The notes beneath the pieces were generated by a model. The model was not told where the DNA came from. It did no database searches and saw nothing but the letters and a program-made list of their open reading frames with translations. Below, piece after piece: positions 22,724 to 34,677 of a stretch of DNA of 64,000 nucleotides. Made by a program: the position numbers and the translations under genes. Source of the stretch: Mermis nigrescens (lineage: Eukaryota; Nematoda; Enoplea; Mermithida; Mermithidae); assembly GCA_036768485.1 (NCBI GenBank), contig JAVLUZ010000569.1, forward strand, positions 1-64,000, written 5' to 3'. How positions within the stretch are numbered: the stretch's first letter is position 1; every line of letters starts with the position of its first letter.

Positions 22724-22990
22724 CCGGGTGACCGACAGTCCCGGGTGACCGACAGTCCCGGGTCACCGACAGTCCCGGGTCACCGACAAATAGTATAAAA
22801 ATAGATCTGTCAATCTAAAAATTCCCGAGTGACCGACAGTACCTAATGGCCGACTGTTCCGAATGGCCGACAGTCCCGGGTGGCCGACTGTACCCGGGTG
22901 GCCGACAGTCCTGGGTGGCCGACTGTACCGGTTGGCCGACAGTCCCGAGTGGCCGACACTGTACCGGGTGATCGATAGATGTCATGAAAA
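22724..22990 (+). repeat. left 17-bp repeat array of the outer foldback-like element
   Basis: Units are GTCCCGGGTGACCGACA with GACC/GGCC and GTCCC/GTACC variants. There are no spacers, so this is not a CRISPR array. Confidence 0.85.
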
Positions 22991-23028
22991 TTTCCAAATG
23001 ACCCGGTTGTACTATCACCATAGGTGGG

Positions 23029-23277
23029 CAGCACCGAAATTCTGGGGGGGGGTGAAAAAATTTTCAAAGGTCGAAAAATGGTCTTAAAAGTGGTCGTATG
23101 GCGAAAAAAACACCATTTTTCGACGTTTCTCATCAAGCACTATCCAATGGCATCAAAAAATCGCTAAAAAAAGCAACAAAATTTTCGAAATTTGAATTCT
23201 GGGGGGGTATTTTGATTTCTGGGGGAAATTTCAACTTCTGGGGGGTGCATACCCCAAACCCCCCACGCCCATGTGTG
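23029..23277 (-). repeat. hAT-like MITE with perfect target duplication
   Basis: It begins CATAGGTGGGCAGCACC and ends CGCCCATGTGTG. ACTATCAC is duplicated exactly at 23021-23028 and 23278-23285. It is nested in the outer foldback-like element. Confidence 0.85.
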
Positions 23278-23568
23278 ACTATCACTATGGATAGATATTT
23301 TTTCAAAATCGAAATACGTAATTTTTTCATTCTCTTAGAATAGCAATAAAGTTTGCACTGGCATGAATGTGAATATAAACTTATTACATGTACATATATG
23401 TATTGTACATAAACTAATTAAATGTGCATATTTACTAACAATTTTGTATCAAATATCAAATATTCATTTTTGTCCAGTCGTCTTTAAGATCTTGAATTAC
23501 TCATATTTTTGTGCGCGTTAAATTCGGCCTACAGCGTAGTTTCACATGCGCTATGGAACGTTCGATCT

Positions 23569-23850
23569 TAACTTGGCGCATGTCTTAACTTGGCGCATGT
23601 CTTAACTTGGCGCATGTCTTAACTTGGCGCATGTCTGAACTTAACGCCCGTCTAAATTTGGCGCCTTTTGTTTTCTTGTATGAACTGAACTTAGCGCCCA
23701 TCTAAACTTGGCGCCTATCTTAACTTGGCGCATGTCTAAACTTGGCGCCTTTTGTTATTGTGACTGAACTTGGCGCATGTCTGAACTTGGCGCATGTATG
23801 AACTTGGCGCATGTCTGAATTTGGCGCATATCTATGTTTGCGCATGAAAA
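23569..23850 (+). repeat. left TTGGCGCATG array
   Basis: About fifteen units of the CTTAACTTGGCGCATGT type, some with GCGCCTTTTG instead, are mirrored at 25395-25560. Confidence 0.85.
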
Positions 23851-24876
23851 TTAAATGGAAATACCGTTCTATTTACTTTTTTTGCTAAAATCAGACGAAT
23901 TTAATCATTTTCTACACAGAATCAGCAAAAATCTAGTAGATTTTAAAAAAAATTCTGCGCGATTTAAAATAAAAGTATATGAAGCAAAACGCCGGAAAAC
24001 TTCAGTTTGAACGTGTAAGGTAAATATTTCGACCTATTGTATAACAGTTTTCGGAAAAGTCAAGAGAACGCCCCCATTTACGGAAAAATTCGCTATGCAC
24101 GCACACTCGGAACTTTCGGGAACATATCAGAAACATCGTTTTTCTGATGTAAAATCTTTTCGAACCATTCTTTTGGTACCTATATTGAGAAGGAGGGCCG
24201 ACCAACGCTGTAAGAAGAGTGCATTCAGTGTTCAGGAAGGCTGATGGTCCAGAAAGGTCGACCAACTGCATAAAATTGTTCTGATGTCGATAAAATAAAT
24301 GAGAACTTTTTAATGTGAATAAAATCAAATTATGTCATATTTTAATTCAATTTTATTTATTTTGTTGGATATTTATCGTTTTTTCAAGCGAAATCGGTCG
24401 TCGTGAACCATCCAGAAAATTAATTTGGCCAATCTTTTACTTTTATAGCACGCAGGGCCACACGTGGGCATAGGGGTAGCGTTAAGAGGGGAGTATTACT
24501 CCTACCTAAGATTTTGAAAAATCAGGTACTGTTAGGCAATTTTGAGGGAAAAGAAATGTGCTGCACGACATATTTTAGCTTAGTGTGAAAAAATACAAAT
24601 CCTGTCCAAACACGATGTGAAATATCAAAATTTTTGACGCATCGCGCCACATTTACACATTATTGTATTTATAAGATATAGAAAACCTAGGTATTATCTA
24701 AACTCTGTTATTAACGATCGAAAATCCAGTCAATTTCCCATTTACAAAACAAATAAATTACGGTGCTATCTTTGTACCTGTGCAAAAATAACATTGCACC
24801 GAAAATAAGACTACAATTTACTGCATAACGGTTCCTGGATTTCACCCATCCCTGGTCAGCTGTACCTTGCCCATCT

Positions 24877-24975
24877 ATGCTCAGGACCATATGTGGGCTG
24901 CAAGAAAATTCCGGGGGTGCAAGATTTTTCAAAGGTCGAAAAATGGCCTTAAAAATGCTGCTATGGCGAATTTGC
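24877..24975 (-). repeat. partial hAT-like MITE
   Basis: Only the CAAGATTTTTCAAAGGTCG and ATGGCCTTAAAAATG parts of the family remain. Confidence 0.4.
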
Positions 24976-25394
24976 CAAAATATGTTTTCAACAAGCAGAA
25001 TTTGTTTAAACCCCCCCCCACAGAATTCGTTATCTTTAACAGAAATTGTAGGGTAAGTGTTTTGCTGTCGAGCATTTTTTGGTCATGTTTCCGGCTCGAA
25101 GTGTCATGTTTTCGGCGTTTCGCGCCATTTTATCAATATCTGACCATAATTCATCAATTTGATCGCGTTTTATTTATATTTCAGGAATTCTCTAAAATTT
25201 TGTGTTCAAGAAAAAAGCATTATCAAAACGCGCAGAAGCGGTGGATTTAACGCATAGCCATCGTTTTTCAACTCACAAAAGGCTCAAAAACACTTTTTTG
25301 TTTGATTCCCCAGAATTCACGAGGTTTTAATGCAGACTCCTTCGAAAAATGGAGGTTATTTACATATACCAAGCCCAACGGGTCTCCGAATCAA

Positions 25395-25564
25395 GACATG
25401 CGCCAAGTTTAGACATGCGCCAAGTTTAGACAGGCGCCAAGGTAAGACAAGTCACATGCGCCAACATGCGACAATGCGCTAAGTTCAGACATGCGCCAAG
25501 TTCAGTCATGCGCCAAATTCAGACATGCGCCAAGTCAAGACATGCGCCAAGTTCAGTCACAATC
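25395..25564 (-). repeat. right array of the inner foldback-like element
   Basis: Repeats of AGACATGCGCCAAGTT are the reverse complement of the left array and end CAGTCACAATC. Confidence 0.85.
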
Positions 25565-26061
25565 CTATGGAATGCAAAAGCAATGAATCGCGTTTTCAGA
25601 ATCAAAAAATTCTAAAAGTAGAACCTCATTTGCATTTTGAATCGAGCGGATACTTAATCCTTTTTTGTCAAAATAAACATTTTTAAATGAAGCGTTGCAC
25701 AGTATTTTCGAAAACTGAGATACTGGCTGCACAAAAGTCTTGGCTACGCCTCTCTTTTTGGTTAAATGGCGAGTAAATCATTTGATGGCACTTTCGCCGC
25801 ACTGAAGTTACACAAATATGTAGCTGTAATTTTGCAGCCACAATAAGTTTAAGTAGGATAGCACTAAAATATTACGAAATGTAAATAATAAGCCTTTTTT
25901 ACTAAATCCTGAATGTTTTAAATTTGCTATGAATTCATATGAGCAATGTTATTGCATTTGGTAAAACTATTTATGTGCATAAATACGTACCTACTTGAAA
26001 AGGCATTAATTTTCCGAAATCATTAGTCAGGAATTTTCACGACAATTTTATTATTATACCA

Positions 26062-26284
26062 CTTGTCGGTCACCCGGGACTGTCGGCCACCCGGTACAGT
26101 CGGCCACCCGGGACTGTCGGACACCCGGTATAGCCGGTGGGACTGTCGGCCAGACGGGAATTTTTTGATTGACAGATCTATTCTTAAAACCATTTGTCGG
26201 TCACCCGGGACTGTCGGTCACCCGGACTGTCGGTCACCCGGGACTGTCGGTCACTCGGGACTGTCGGTCACCCGGGACACAATC
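26062..26284 (-). repeat. right 17-bp array of the outer foldback-like element
   Basis: TGTCGGTCACCCGGGAC units are the inverted counterpart of the array at 22724-22990, with the same internal break (GATTGACAGATCTAT). Confidence 0.85.
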
Positions 26285-26480
26285 ATTCTTGACGGCGAAT
26301 AGAGCTCGATGAGAAACATTAAAATGGTGTTTTTGTCCCAAAAATCTATATTTTGGATCGTTTTTGACGTTTGTATTTGGCGCTGTGCTGTGCGCACCCG
26401 TCTATGACGGCAGAGATGTATTAGCAAAGCGATGGAAAAAAGAGAAATAGTGAGCAAATATCACCGAATGGTAAACTTAC

Positions 26481-26787
26481 TGAATGGGCACAGGATCGTC
26501 AAATAAAACGTGTTTTCAAACGGTACGTTCACGAGTTTGTCAGCATTTTTTAACACAGTATCGTGGAGAAGGCATAGACGAAAATCGGACATGTAAGTCA
26601 CTGAAAGGCAGGGCTGACGTTTGTGACACAAAAACCAACAGTCAACGCCACTTTTGACTTTATCCGACCGAGCAACGACATCGTACGGATTAAATCCTAC
26701 GTGCGCCTTTATATCGCAGTTAATAAGATTCTCGTCCAAATTATTCGCCAGTTTGAATAAATCAGCAAATGAAACATATTCGCTTAG
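26481..26787 (-). CDS. PAN/apple-domain exon of protease unit a
   Basis: The acceptor TTATTCAG and the donor GTAAGTTTA bound a 307-nt exon, phase 0 in and phase 1 out. It encodes six cysteines in PAN order: LINCD, GVDCWFLCHKRQPCLSV, LCLLHDTVL and TILCP. The likely role is extracellular binding that places the protease on its target. The His exon at 21836-22112 continues in phase; the intervening intron holds the nested foldback-like elements. The first exon with signal peptide is not identified. The near copy at 57889-58195 has a stop codon at a position where this exon has TAC. Confidence 0.65.
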
Positions 26788-26799
26788 CTGAATAAGGAG

Positions 26800-28370
26800 A
26801 ATTCGGCGTTAAATTTGAAGACTGACATTAATTTTGATTATTAAACGCTCTGTTGATGTGATAAGAATAATGCACGTTATCGTAATTAATTTGCGCGGGA
26901 AGTTATTAGGAAAAACGAAAATCTAATTGAAAAAAATCATAAAGAGCTACTTAAGGAGGGTGTAATGCAGGGGCCAATTCAACGGTAAGGTGGGGAAGCG
27001 GGTGGCCGTTACCGCCATGGCTGGATTATACTTATTAATAACATTTATTGACTTTCTTAGCAGTCCGATAGCCATGTTTTTGCCCAGAGAATAGGTTATA
27101 GAAGATTTCAAAAGAAGAAAGAGTTTTCTCTGCATTCTTTTGTTCTTTTTCTGAGCATCACTCTATTTTCTGTGTGAAACGCTATAAATATGTATATATC
27201 GAGTAGCAATTCTAACTTCTAAAGGTTCTTGCGCTTCAATTTCACAAATTTTCCGGCGCTTCTCTCTAAATTTTCGCTAAAATCTAAGAAATTTAATAAT
27301 TTTGTTTCCAGCAAAATGTCGAAACTTATAAAAATTTTCGAAGAAATGTTGCGCTAAAAGCAATTTAAAATAGAAGTAGACAATTTAAAACGCTGAAAAA
27401 CACTTTTTCACACGTGAAGGTCAAATTTTTGGTCTTATTTTGGAAGAGTGCAAGTCTTCAATTTTATCACCGGGCAGGAAAGTTTTAAACTGCTTCGATT
27501 TTTTAAGAATTATCGTAAAAAGATAGGTTAAAAAGTTTAAGCAAATTTTGCATACATAACTTTAATGAAAGTTCACAATTGCACCTCATTACTACACCTG
27601 GGTGTATGGAGAGGATGATGGGGATTGAGACATGCCAGAATTCAAACCCACAGAATCCGGTTGGCCCTCAGAATTTAATTTTTAGTCTTATTTAAGCGAT
27701 TTTTGCCCCTTCAGACCCCAACATAGTTTTTTAGTAAAACGAACTAAGATTTATTCGTTTTGGTAAAACTAATTTTTTACGTACCATCGATTGAAATATA
27801 TAAATCACGACGAATAGAAGACCTTGTTTTGCTTTATTCATTGCTATCATCACTCAACTTTCGCATCGTAAGCTTGGAGTTATAGGCAGCTTAAAAACCT
27901 TGGAATCAGACGCATAAGAGCACTCTGGTAATGAGATTCCTCTAAAAGCACGGTAAGGAGCAATCATATGACCATAAGTCGAATAACCAAATGTGATAAT
28001 AAATTTACATATAAATGTGCTGTGATGAGTTTATCATGATGTGGAATTAAAAGTGTTATTCAATCGACTGTCACGCTTTTTTACTGATTCGTGAGATTTT
28101 GTTTTTTTAAAATTACATTCTATGTTTAAAGGATTTCGCAAACCGTAAAAATTTAAAAATAATATGCAACAAGAATAATTTTTTCTCTAAAAGACATCTA
28201 AATCTAAGACAATAGCACTGCTTTAATAGTTCTAAAATTTTTCTTTGATCTATGCAGGTTCAATCAAATTGCGATCGCTCTTGAAGAGGTTCGATCAGGA
28301 TGAAAACCTATAAGCTTTGTCGGTCTGTAATTGCATCTAAAAGGCATGCATGAAAAAAACAGTCATGACC
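26800..28370. other. duplicated non-coding stretch
   Basis: The stretch aligns with about 58200-59730. AT-rich DNA with no conserved open frame; the short frame near 26947-27135 is not kept in the other copy. Confidence 0.55.
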
Positions 28371-29000
28371 GTAAGTAGAGCCCGGATTCTTGATAGAAAC
28401 TTTCCTTTTTCGGTGACTGGCCCACCGATTTGCCTGATGGACCCAATTCTTTCAGAGACTGACCCACTTATTTTGCTGATAAACCCATTTTTCAGGGACT
28501 GACCCTCGGCGCTTTGCTCGATGGATCCGCCTTTTTTCAGGGAACGACCCACATATTTTGCTGATGGAGTTACCTTTTTCAGGGAAGTGACCCACCGAAT
28601 TGGCTGATGGACCTTCCTTATTCAGGGACCGACCCACCCGTTTTGCTTATGGATCTACTATTTTCAGGGGAAGACCCACCTATTTTGTTGATGAACTCGC
28701 TCTTTTTAGAGGATGTTCCACCGATTAGGCCGATGTCCAGGGATTGACCCACTATTTGGCTGACGGACCCACGTTTTCAGGGACTGATCCACCTATTTTC
28801 CTGATTGGTCCACCTTTTTAAGAGATTGACCCATCTATTTTGCTGATGAACCTACGGTTTTTTCAGTGATCGACCTCCATTTTCCTGATGGAACCGCCTT
28901 TTTAGGAAGTGACCTACCCATCCTGCTGATGGACCCACCTTTTACAGGGACTGACCTACCGATTAGCCCGATTGACTCACCTTTTTCTGGGATCGGTATC
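28371..29000 (+). repeat. 42-bp minisatellite, copy a
   Basis: Diverged units are built around CAGGGACCGACCCACC, then TTTTGCTGATGG, then ACCCACC. The period is about 42 bp. A longer version lies at 59730-60800. Open frames over it are periodic artefacts. Confidence 0.85.
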
Positions 29001-29029
29001 TGAACTCGAAAATTATTCTTTTCGATTTA

Positions 29030-29330
29030 TAAATGTATTGTGATTATTTACTCGCATAATCCTGCATTTGTTTTGTACATGCACAACCATACGTAAGTGT
29101 GGACGTCTGAGCCCCAGAATCTAGAAGACCCCTAAAATTCGTTATCAAGAGAATTACAGCAAGCAAACCTGGCGTCAATTAAATAGTGCACACAATCGTT
29201 GCGGCGCAACCCTGAAACCCTGCTACACGATTTTATTTGTGGGATTTCAGAGCTTCACACATATTTATTGTGGAATTCAGGGATTTAAGGGAATTCAGGG
29301 CTTTCAGGGAATTCAGCCGCAATACACATA
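29030..29330. other. end of duplication and short repeats
   Basis: The stretch 29035-29160 matches 40840-40990 in reverse orientation (ACATGCACAACCATACGT and its complement). At 29268-29325 there are GAATTCAGGG repeats, related in reverse to the array at 35503-35661. Confidence 0.5.
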
Positions 29331-29663
29331 CATATATGACCGATAGGATATGTAATTGTACAAATCGCAGTGATTGGTTTTGCATACTGACGTCCAAAAA
29401 GTGTAGGTACTCTTGTCCGCAACACAACACGCTACACCAATATGTTAATGAAGCTCGTGCGAGATCAAATGACAGTCCAGCGTATGTACTGACAGACAGA
29501 CAAACGCCATTGCGCGTACGAATACTACCAACCAACCCTCAAGTATGATGACATTAAAGGAGATTGTTATATTGCACTTAATCAACTGATTTTTATTAAT
29601 GTAGCAGAAGCTTAATATTTAATATTGATTTGATCTAGGATTTTTCAAATAATAATTTTACAA

Positions 29664-32600
29664 ATAGCTGAGATATGCAATGACCGGCAGGAAACTATTG
29701 ATTTCTTGCGTCAACGAGGACTTATTGCAGATCAAATGCGATGCGATGAATGCACGAAATAATTAAATAAAAAGGCACAAATGACAGACGGATTAGTGTG
29801 GCAATACTGGCGTGGGTGTCACAAACAGAAGTCTATATGAAGTGGATCTGTTTTTGCGGACAGCAATATCGCGTTAGAATATAGCCTGCTTATGCTGTAT
29901 TTTTTGCTCTGATGTGATGGCTTAAATAGCTAAACGATTAATGGGGCCAGAATGCGTCAATGACGATACTATATTAGCGTGGTACGAAATATTCAGAGGA
30001 TTAAGCTCAACTGTTTTGATTAACAATCCCATAACGTTTACCGATAATGCAATAATTAGCAATGAGACGCGGTCGAGATCGACGAGTCTTATTTCGGAAA
30101 AAGCGCTAAGAACGATAGAGGAACAACAAGACAGGACAAACTTGTGTTTGGTATCAGGGAAAAATCTGGCAAGAAGTGCGCCTTATACCTGATTGAATCT
30201 GCAAAAAAGAAATATTAATACCTCTTATATAAAAACACATTGGTCGCGAAACAACCATTTATCACGACGGCTTAGCTTCGTACAGTAATCTTCAAGATTA
30301 TGGATATAACCATGTAGTCGTTTATCAAAATCGAGAAATCGTAAATGCTGAAGGTGTGCATCATAGGTAGCGCGTTAGCGCGTACCTATAATATACTTGG
30401 GTACCCCTAACACCTGTGCATATATATAACGGGACACTTCTGGAAGGTGCGGTTTTTTTAAAGGAAGATAATAAAAAAATTCGTTGCCCGTGTTTTTTGT
30501 TTTTCTTGAAACTCAAAACTGACTGTGTAAAGAAGGTGTAAAGTTTTTGTGTAACGTTATAACATAGGACAAATTTTGGGACATTTATAATGCGGCAAGT
30601 GGACAACTGAGTATTGATGACTCGAAGAATTGAACAGCATAGGATAATAGAGGGATAAATTCTACAGACGACACACTTTTTTTGTTTTTTGAAATTCGCA
30701 TTAGTTATCGGATGGCAGTGTAAAGAGTGCGAAAATCTGGGGGTGAAAAAGCACTTTTTGGTCGAGTTTTCAACCTGCTTATGTCTGATACTGACTCCGG
30801 TTATGAGTTTTTTGAAATGTTTTCTGACAGAAATGTAGAGCGGATCAAGGGCTACATTCTGCATATAAGCAAAGTCTTCTACGCTCTATGGTGAGTTAGA
30901 TCCTGGGGTTTAAAGTTTACACTCTAGTGGATAGTGCAAAAAACTGATTTTAAGTAAGATTTCTCTGCCAGATTTTTCGCTTATGAGTCAGGGTAAATTG
31001 AATACAGCAGTAATAAAATGTCTCTCAGGGGCTACACATCGCAGCAAACTGCATTTAAAAAAACGCAATATTGAGTTGTTTATGGGGGTGTAAAGTTCGA
31101 AATCAGAGGTAAAAAATGGGCGAAAAAACACGTTTTTTCCGAATTTTGATTAATAAATCATACCAAATAATTTTTGCAAGAGAATTTTGGCACACAAGAA
31201 TGTACTACGATTTAAAAGCTACAAATTGTACCAAACCGAATTTCTTTAAACTCAATGGGGAGTTCGGTACGGAATTTTAAAGTTTACAGTGTTCTAAATG
31301 ATGGAAAATACGTTTTTGTTGCGTTTTTTGTTCGCCACTTTCTCCGTCCAGAAGTCGGGATAAGTCCAATAGAATAAAAATAAAGTGCTTTATATCGGGT
31401 GCATGTCAAAGCAAATTGTCTATACATTAATATTTAGCGAGTGTAAAGTCAAAAATTTGGTGTTTAAAATGCGTTTCTGTCTTGTTTTTTCTGCCTGCTT
31501 CTCCGGTTATGAGTCAGGGACACGATTATCAAGTCTAGAAATGGACCAGGAACCAAATTTGATAAGCCAGTCTGGCGCATATGTTTACACACTACAGTGT
31601 TGTAAAGTGGTTTACACCTATTGTTAGTTTGCCCATATAACACTATTGAGACTTGATTTTTTTCATAAATATTAATCGTAATATCGGAACAATATCAAAA
31701 TTACGAATCTGACCAAAATCTTCTTTACACTAGGTGTTTACATGAAGTTTACAATACATATGTATTTATCTTCGTTTTTAAGCATTCCAGAAACCTAATT
31801 TTTTCCTGGAGTCAAGAAATTTTCAAAGAATCAAATGTGAGACGGTCACATAGGCGCGTTTGTTTACATCCAACAGTGATGTAAAGTAGTTTACACTCAT
31901 TGTTTACTTGTCCTCGGACCATTGTAGACATGCAATTTTTTCATAAATGCTGATAATAATATCCGAGTAATATCAGATTTACAAATCGGAATAAAATCCT
32001 CTTTACACTAGACGGTTGTGTAAAGTTTACACTGCTAATTAATCTTCATTCTAGAGCTTTGCGAAAACCTGAATTTTTTGCCGAAATCTGAAAATTTAGA
32101 TAGAATCAAATAAGGGACGTCAGCTGGGCGCATTTGTTTACACTCAACAGTGATGTAAAGTGGTTCACATCTGTGTCTATTTGTCATTAAACCGTTATGG
32201 AGACGTAATTTTTTCATAAATGTTGATCGTAATATCCGAGTAATATCGAATTTACAAATCCGACTAAAATCTTCTTTACACTCGTTGCTAGTGTAAAGTT
32301 TATACTATATAATGAGCTTCATTCTAGAGCCTAACAGTAACTTATTTTTTCCCTAAAGTCGTAAAATATATATGGAAACAGATGTGATACGTCTGCTAGG
32401 GGCGCATGAAGAGTTGTGTAAAGTGATTAACATTAATGTTAATTTGTTCTTAGAACATTATAGAGGTTTCATTTCTTAATAAATGCTGATCGTTATATCA
32501 GAGCAATATCAGAAATTATTAATCTCACTAAAATTCTTTACACTCTTGTGTGAAGTTCAAAATGTAAATTAAGTTGAGCTCTAGAAAGTTTTGGAAGCAT

Positions 32601-33745
32601 ATTTCTTTACAGGATGTTCTACGTAACATAAGAATTACTAATCAGAATGTTTGTTTCTTCTACAGCTAGTAGCTTTGTAAAGTTTAAACCATTCAATTAT
32701 TAGAAGAACCGCACAGTTAATGAAATCTAGTATTGTATTTCCAAATCTTGCTAATTAAGTGGGGTACTAGCAAAGAAAAATGCTCGATGGAACAAAAAAG
32801 GGGAATATGCTTGGGATTGTGAATTATCGAGGATGTAAAAGGAGGGGACTAGGAAAAATCCCCCTATCTTATATGCCAAGAATCGCAAAATATGTAAAAA
32901 ATCAGACTTTCTCTAAACAATGCAAAAAATCTAAGTATATTCTGCGGCCTTTGAAAAATGTAAAAGTTTAGTAAACAATTACTGTAGACATATGTAAAAG
33001 AGTATCTACATACTACATAAGGTCTGTTGCACGTCAGCTTCCGTGTTTCCTACTGCTTTGAACAAACAATATCATCGATTGTCTTGAATGCATCGATATG
33101 TACTATTTCATTCAATTCGCTTAGCTACTGCATTGCTAATTCGCTGCTTTTTTCAATCAATTTTGGGAATCTGAATATTGCTTGCACTTTGACACTTAGA
33201 ATGGCTGTATCTGCTAAGTGACATGCTTAGTAATAATGAAATACGAACAACTTAATTATGATTTGTTAATAGCATTTCACTTTCAGTCACATTATTAAGC
33301 AACTCAAAGTTGAATGAAGTCTGCAAAAAGTTGCATTACGTAACATGCTTTTAAGATATTATGTCAATCAAAAAAATTTATTTTAAAATAATTACGTTTT
33401 TTCAGAGACCGCAGAATATACTTCGATTTTTTGCATTGTTTGAGAAAGTCTGATTTTTTACATATTTTGCGATTCTTGGCATATAACATAGGGAGATTTT
33501 TCTCAGTCCCCTCCTTTTACATCCTCGATAATTCACAATCCCAAGTATATTCCCCTTTTTGTTCCATCGGAGCATTTTTCTTTGCTAGTACAAACATAAT
33601 CGAAGGCCTTGAATGTCCAGCTGCTCATCTTGATGAATTTTCGTTCAGGCAGAACTATAAGGATGAGCAAGGAAGTATTTGGAGTGCTTGGTTAGAATTC
33701 ACGAAAATATACGCTGAATGGTGGAAATTATGTGTTTTTGTCTAA
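29664..33745 (+). pseudogene. Merlin/IS1016-type transposase, split by an insertion
   Basis: The two parts lie at 29664-30360 and 33589-33745. The first begins with FLRQRGLIADQMRCDECTK followed by DGLVWQYWRGC, which matches the N-terminal zinc-binding-like part of Merlin/ISXO2-like transposases. It continues to HDGLASYSNLQDYGYNHVV, with a catalytic Asp in HDG, and then GVH. The second part resumes TNIIEGL, with the expected catalytic Glu, and DEFSFRQNY. Several stop codons and frame changes show it is dead. The break lies exactly between H and T of the GVHTN motif, where the Helitron-like element at 30361-33588 has inserted. Terminal repeats of the Merlin element were not found. Confidence 0.75.
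30361..33588 (+). mobile_element. Helitron-like element inside the Merlin transposase
   Basis: The 5' end is TCATAGGTAGCGCG at 30361, preceded by A. The 3' end is CTTTGCTAG at 33588, followed by T. Removing the interval restores the reading of GVH into TNIIEG with no duplicated base, so insertion occurred between A and T. The first bases can fold (GGTAGCGC with GCGCGTACC around GTTA). The body contains about a dozen TGTAAA/TTTACA motifs, such as GTGTAAAGTTTACAC at 31992. The 3' module with inverted arms is at 32767-33588. No coding gene was found. At 3,228 bp this is the cleanest copy of the family. Confidence 0.85.
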
Positions 33746-34677
33746 ACAAAAATGAGTAATATTGCAGTGAGTTCATTCTTGGGGATTTGCACCCCTCCCC
33801 ACCCAGAAGTTGGAAACCCCCCCCCCCGGGCAGATTCTGGGACATGACTGTGGGAGGCAGGAAAGGGGGCAATTCCCCCAAATTTTGGAAGCACAGGCAT
33901 TTTCCACAAGGTTCGCCAAAAGAAAAAATTGAAAATTCTTGAAGCGCAGATCGTTAGAATAGCTTTAGCACACCTTTGAGCTAATTAAATTTAAAATTTT
34001 CGGGCGCTTTTCGCCAAATCTATTGATTTTGTATAATTTTTTCTTCCAAGGAGCCCATGTTTTCTGCAGAAGATCAGATATATGTTTAAAAGTTTTTGTG
34101 ATCATTTTAGATAATAATTTGACTGAAAATAAAATTTCGTACCTCTAGCAGTGTGTAGTGCTTGATGAGAAATGCTCAAAAACCACTAGTTCTGTCTATC
34201 TATGCCTGTTGAGATATATGACCTTAGAGTTTCAGTCCCCTAAACTCAGGAGGTCAGTATACGTGCCTACGCATATTACTGTAGACCCCCAGAATTGTGT
34301 TTATCAAAATATTTGGCAATCTCAGCCATCTACACCCCCTCCAGAATTTTAGTGTGTTGCCCAGGTATGGCGGAAGAACGAATAATACCGACCGGCTGCA
34401 GGACCTTTAGTCTTGTACAAAAGCATAGAAATGTGATGAGTACTCTTGCTTACAATTTATGGATCAACAGAGTGTTTGGCATTATTTGTCAATTAATTAA
34501 GTTAAATCATTCTTTGAATTTAGTTTTCCGAGCCTCTTTTTCCGTTTTCTGTTCTGTGGAAAAAATATCGTACAGGACATTTTTTCGTAAAAGGCGTTAA
34601 ACGAATATTTAATTATGAGTTCATAGACATTTTGCAGTTTACCCCAAAACTTTGTACGTTGAAATGGGTGGTATAAG
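33746..34677. other. unassigned DNA with partial MITE
   Basis: Near 33780-33860 there is a fragment with CCACCCAGAAGTTGG, the start region of the MITE family. The rest is AT-rich and unassigned. Confidence 0.4.

Larger units (their letters stand above)
23559..25564. mobile_element. inner foldback-like element with TTGGCGCATG repeat ends
   Basis: Perfect 8-bp flanking duplication CTATGGAA lies at 23551-23558 and 25565-25572. The left end has tandem CTTAACTTGGCGCATGT units (17 bp, with variants); the right end has the reverse complement. The right terminus is CACAATC, the same as that of the outer element. Different array sequence but equal design, equal duplication length and shared terminal bases suggest one superfamily. 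No transposase was recognised inside. Confidence 0.8.
22715..26284. mobile_element. outer foldback-like element with 17-bp repeat ends
   Basis: Perfect 8-bp flanking duplication ATTCTTGA lies at 22707-22714 and 26285-26292. The duplicated copy of this locus is continuous at about 51985-51992 (TTTCTTGACGGCGG), an empty site. Each end carries tandem copies of GTCCCGGGTGACCGACA and variants, in opposite orientation at the two ends. Both arrays are interrupted at matching places by an AGATCTGTCAATC-type segment, so the arms are real inverted repeats of about 260-290 bp. No transposase was recognised. Inverted ends built of short tandem repeats are typical of Foldback elements, whose usual duplication is 9 bp. 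It sits in the intron between the PAN and His exons of unit a. Confidence 0.8.

Noticed and set aside
22724..26284. Possible CRISPR-like arrays of 17-bp repeats
   Set aside because: The units are contiguous without spacers, occur as inverted pairs and lie within target-duplicated elements in eukaryotic DNA.
29233..29548. Overlapping 100-codon frames on both strands
   Set aside because: No domain, no splice support, and part of the frame covers GAATTCAGGG repeats.
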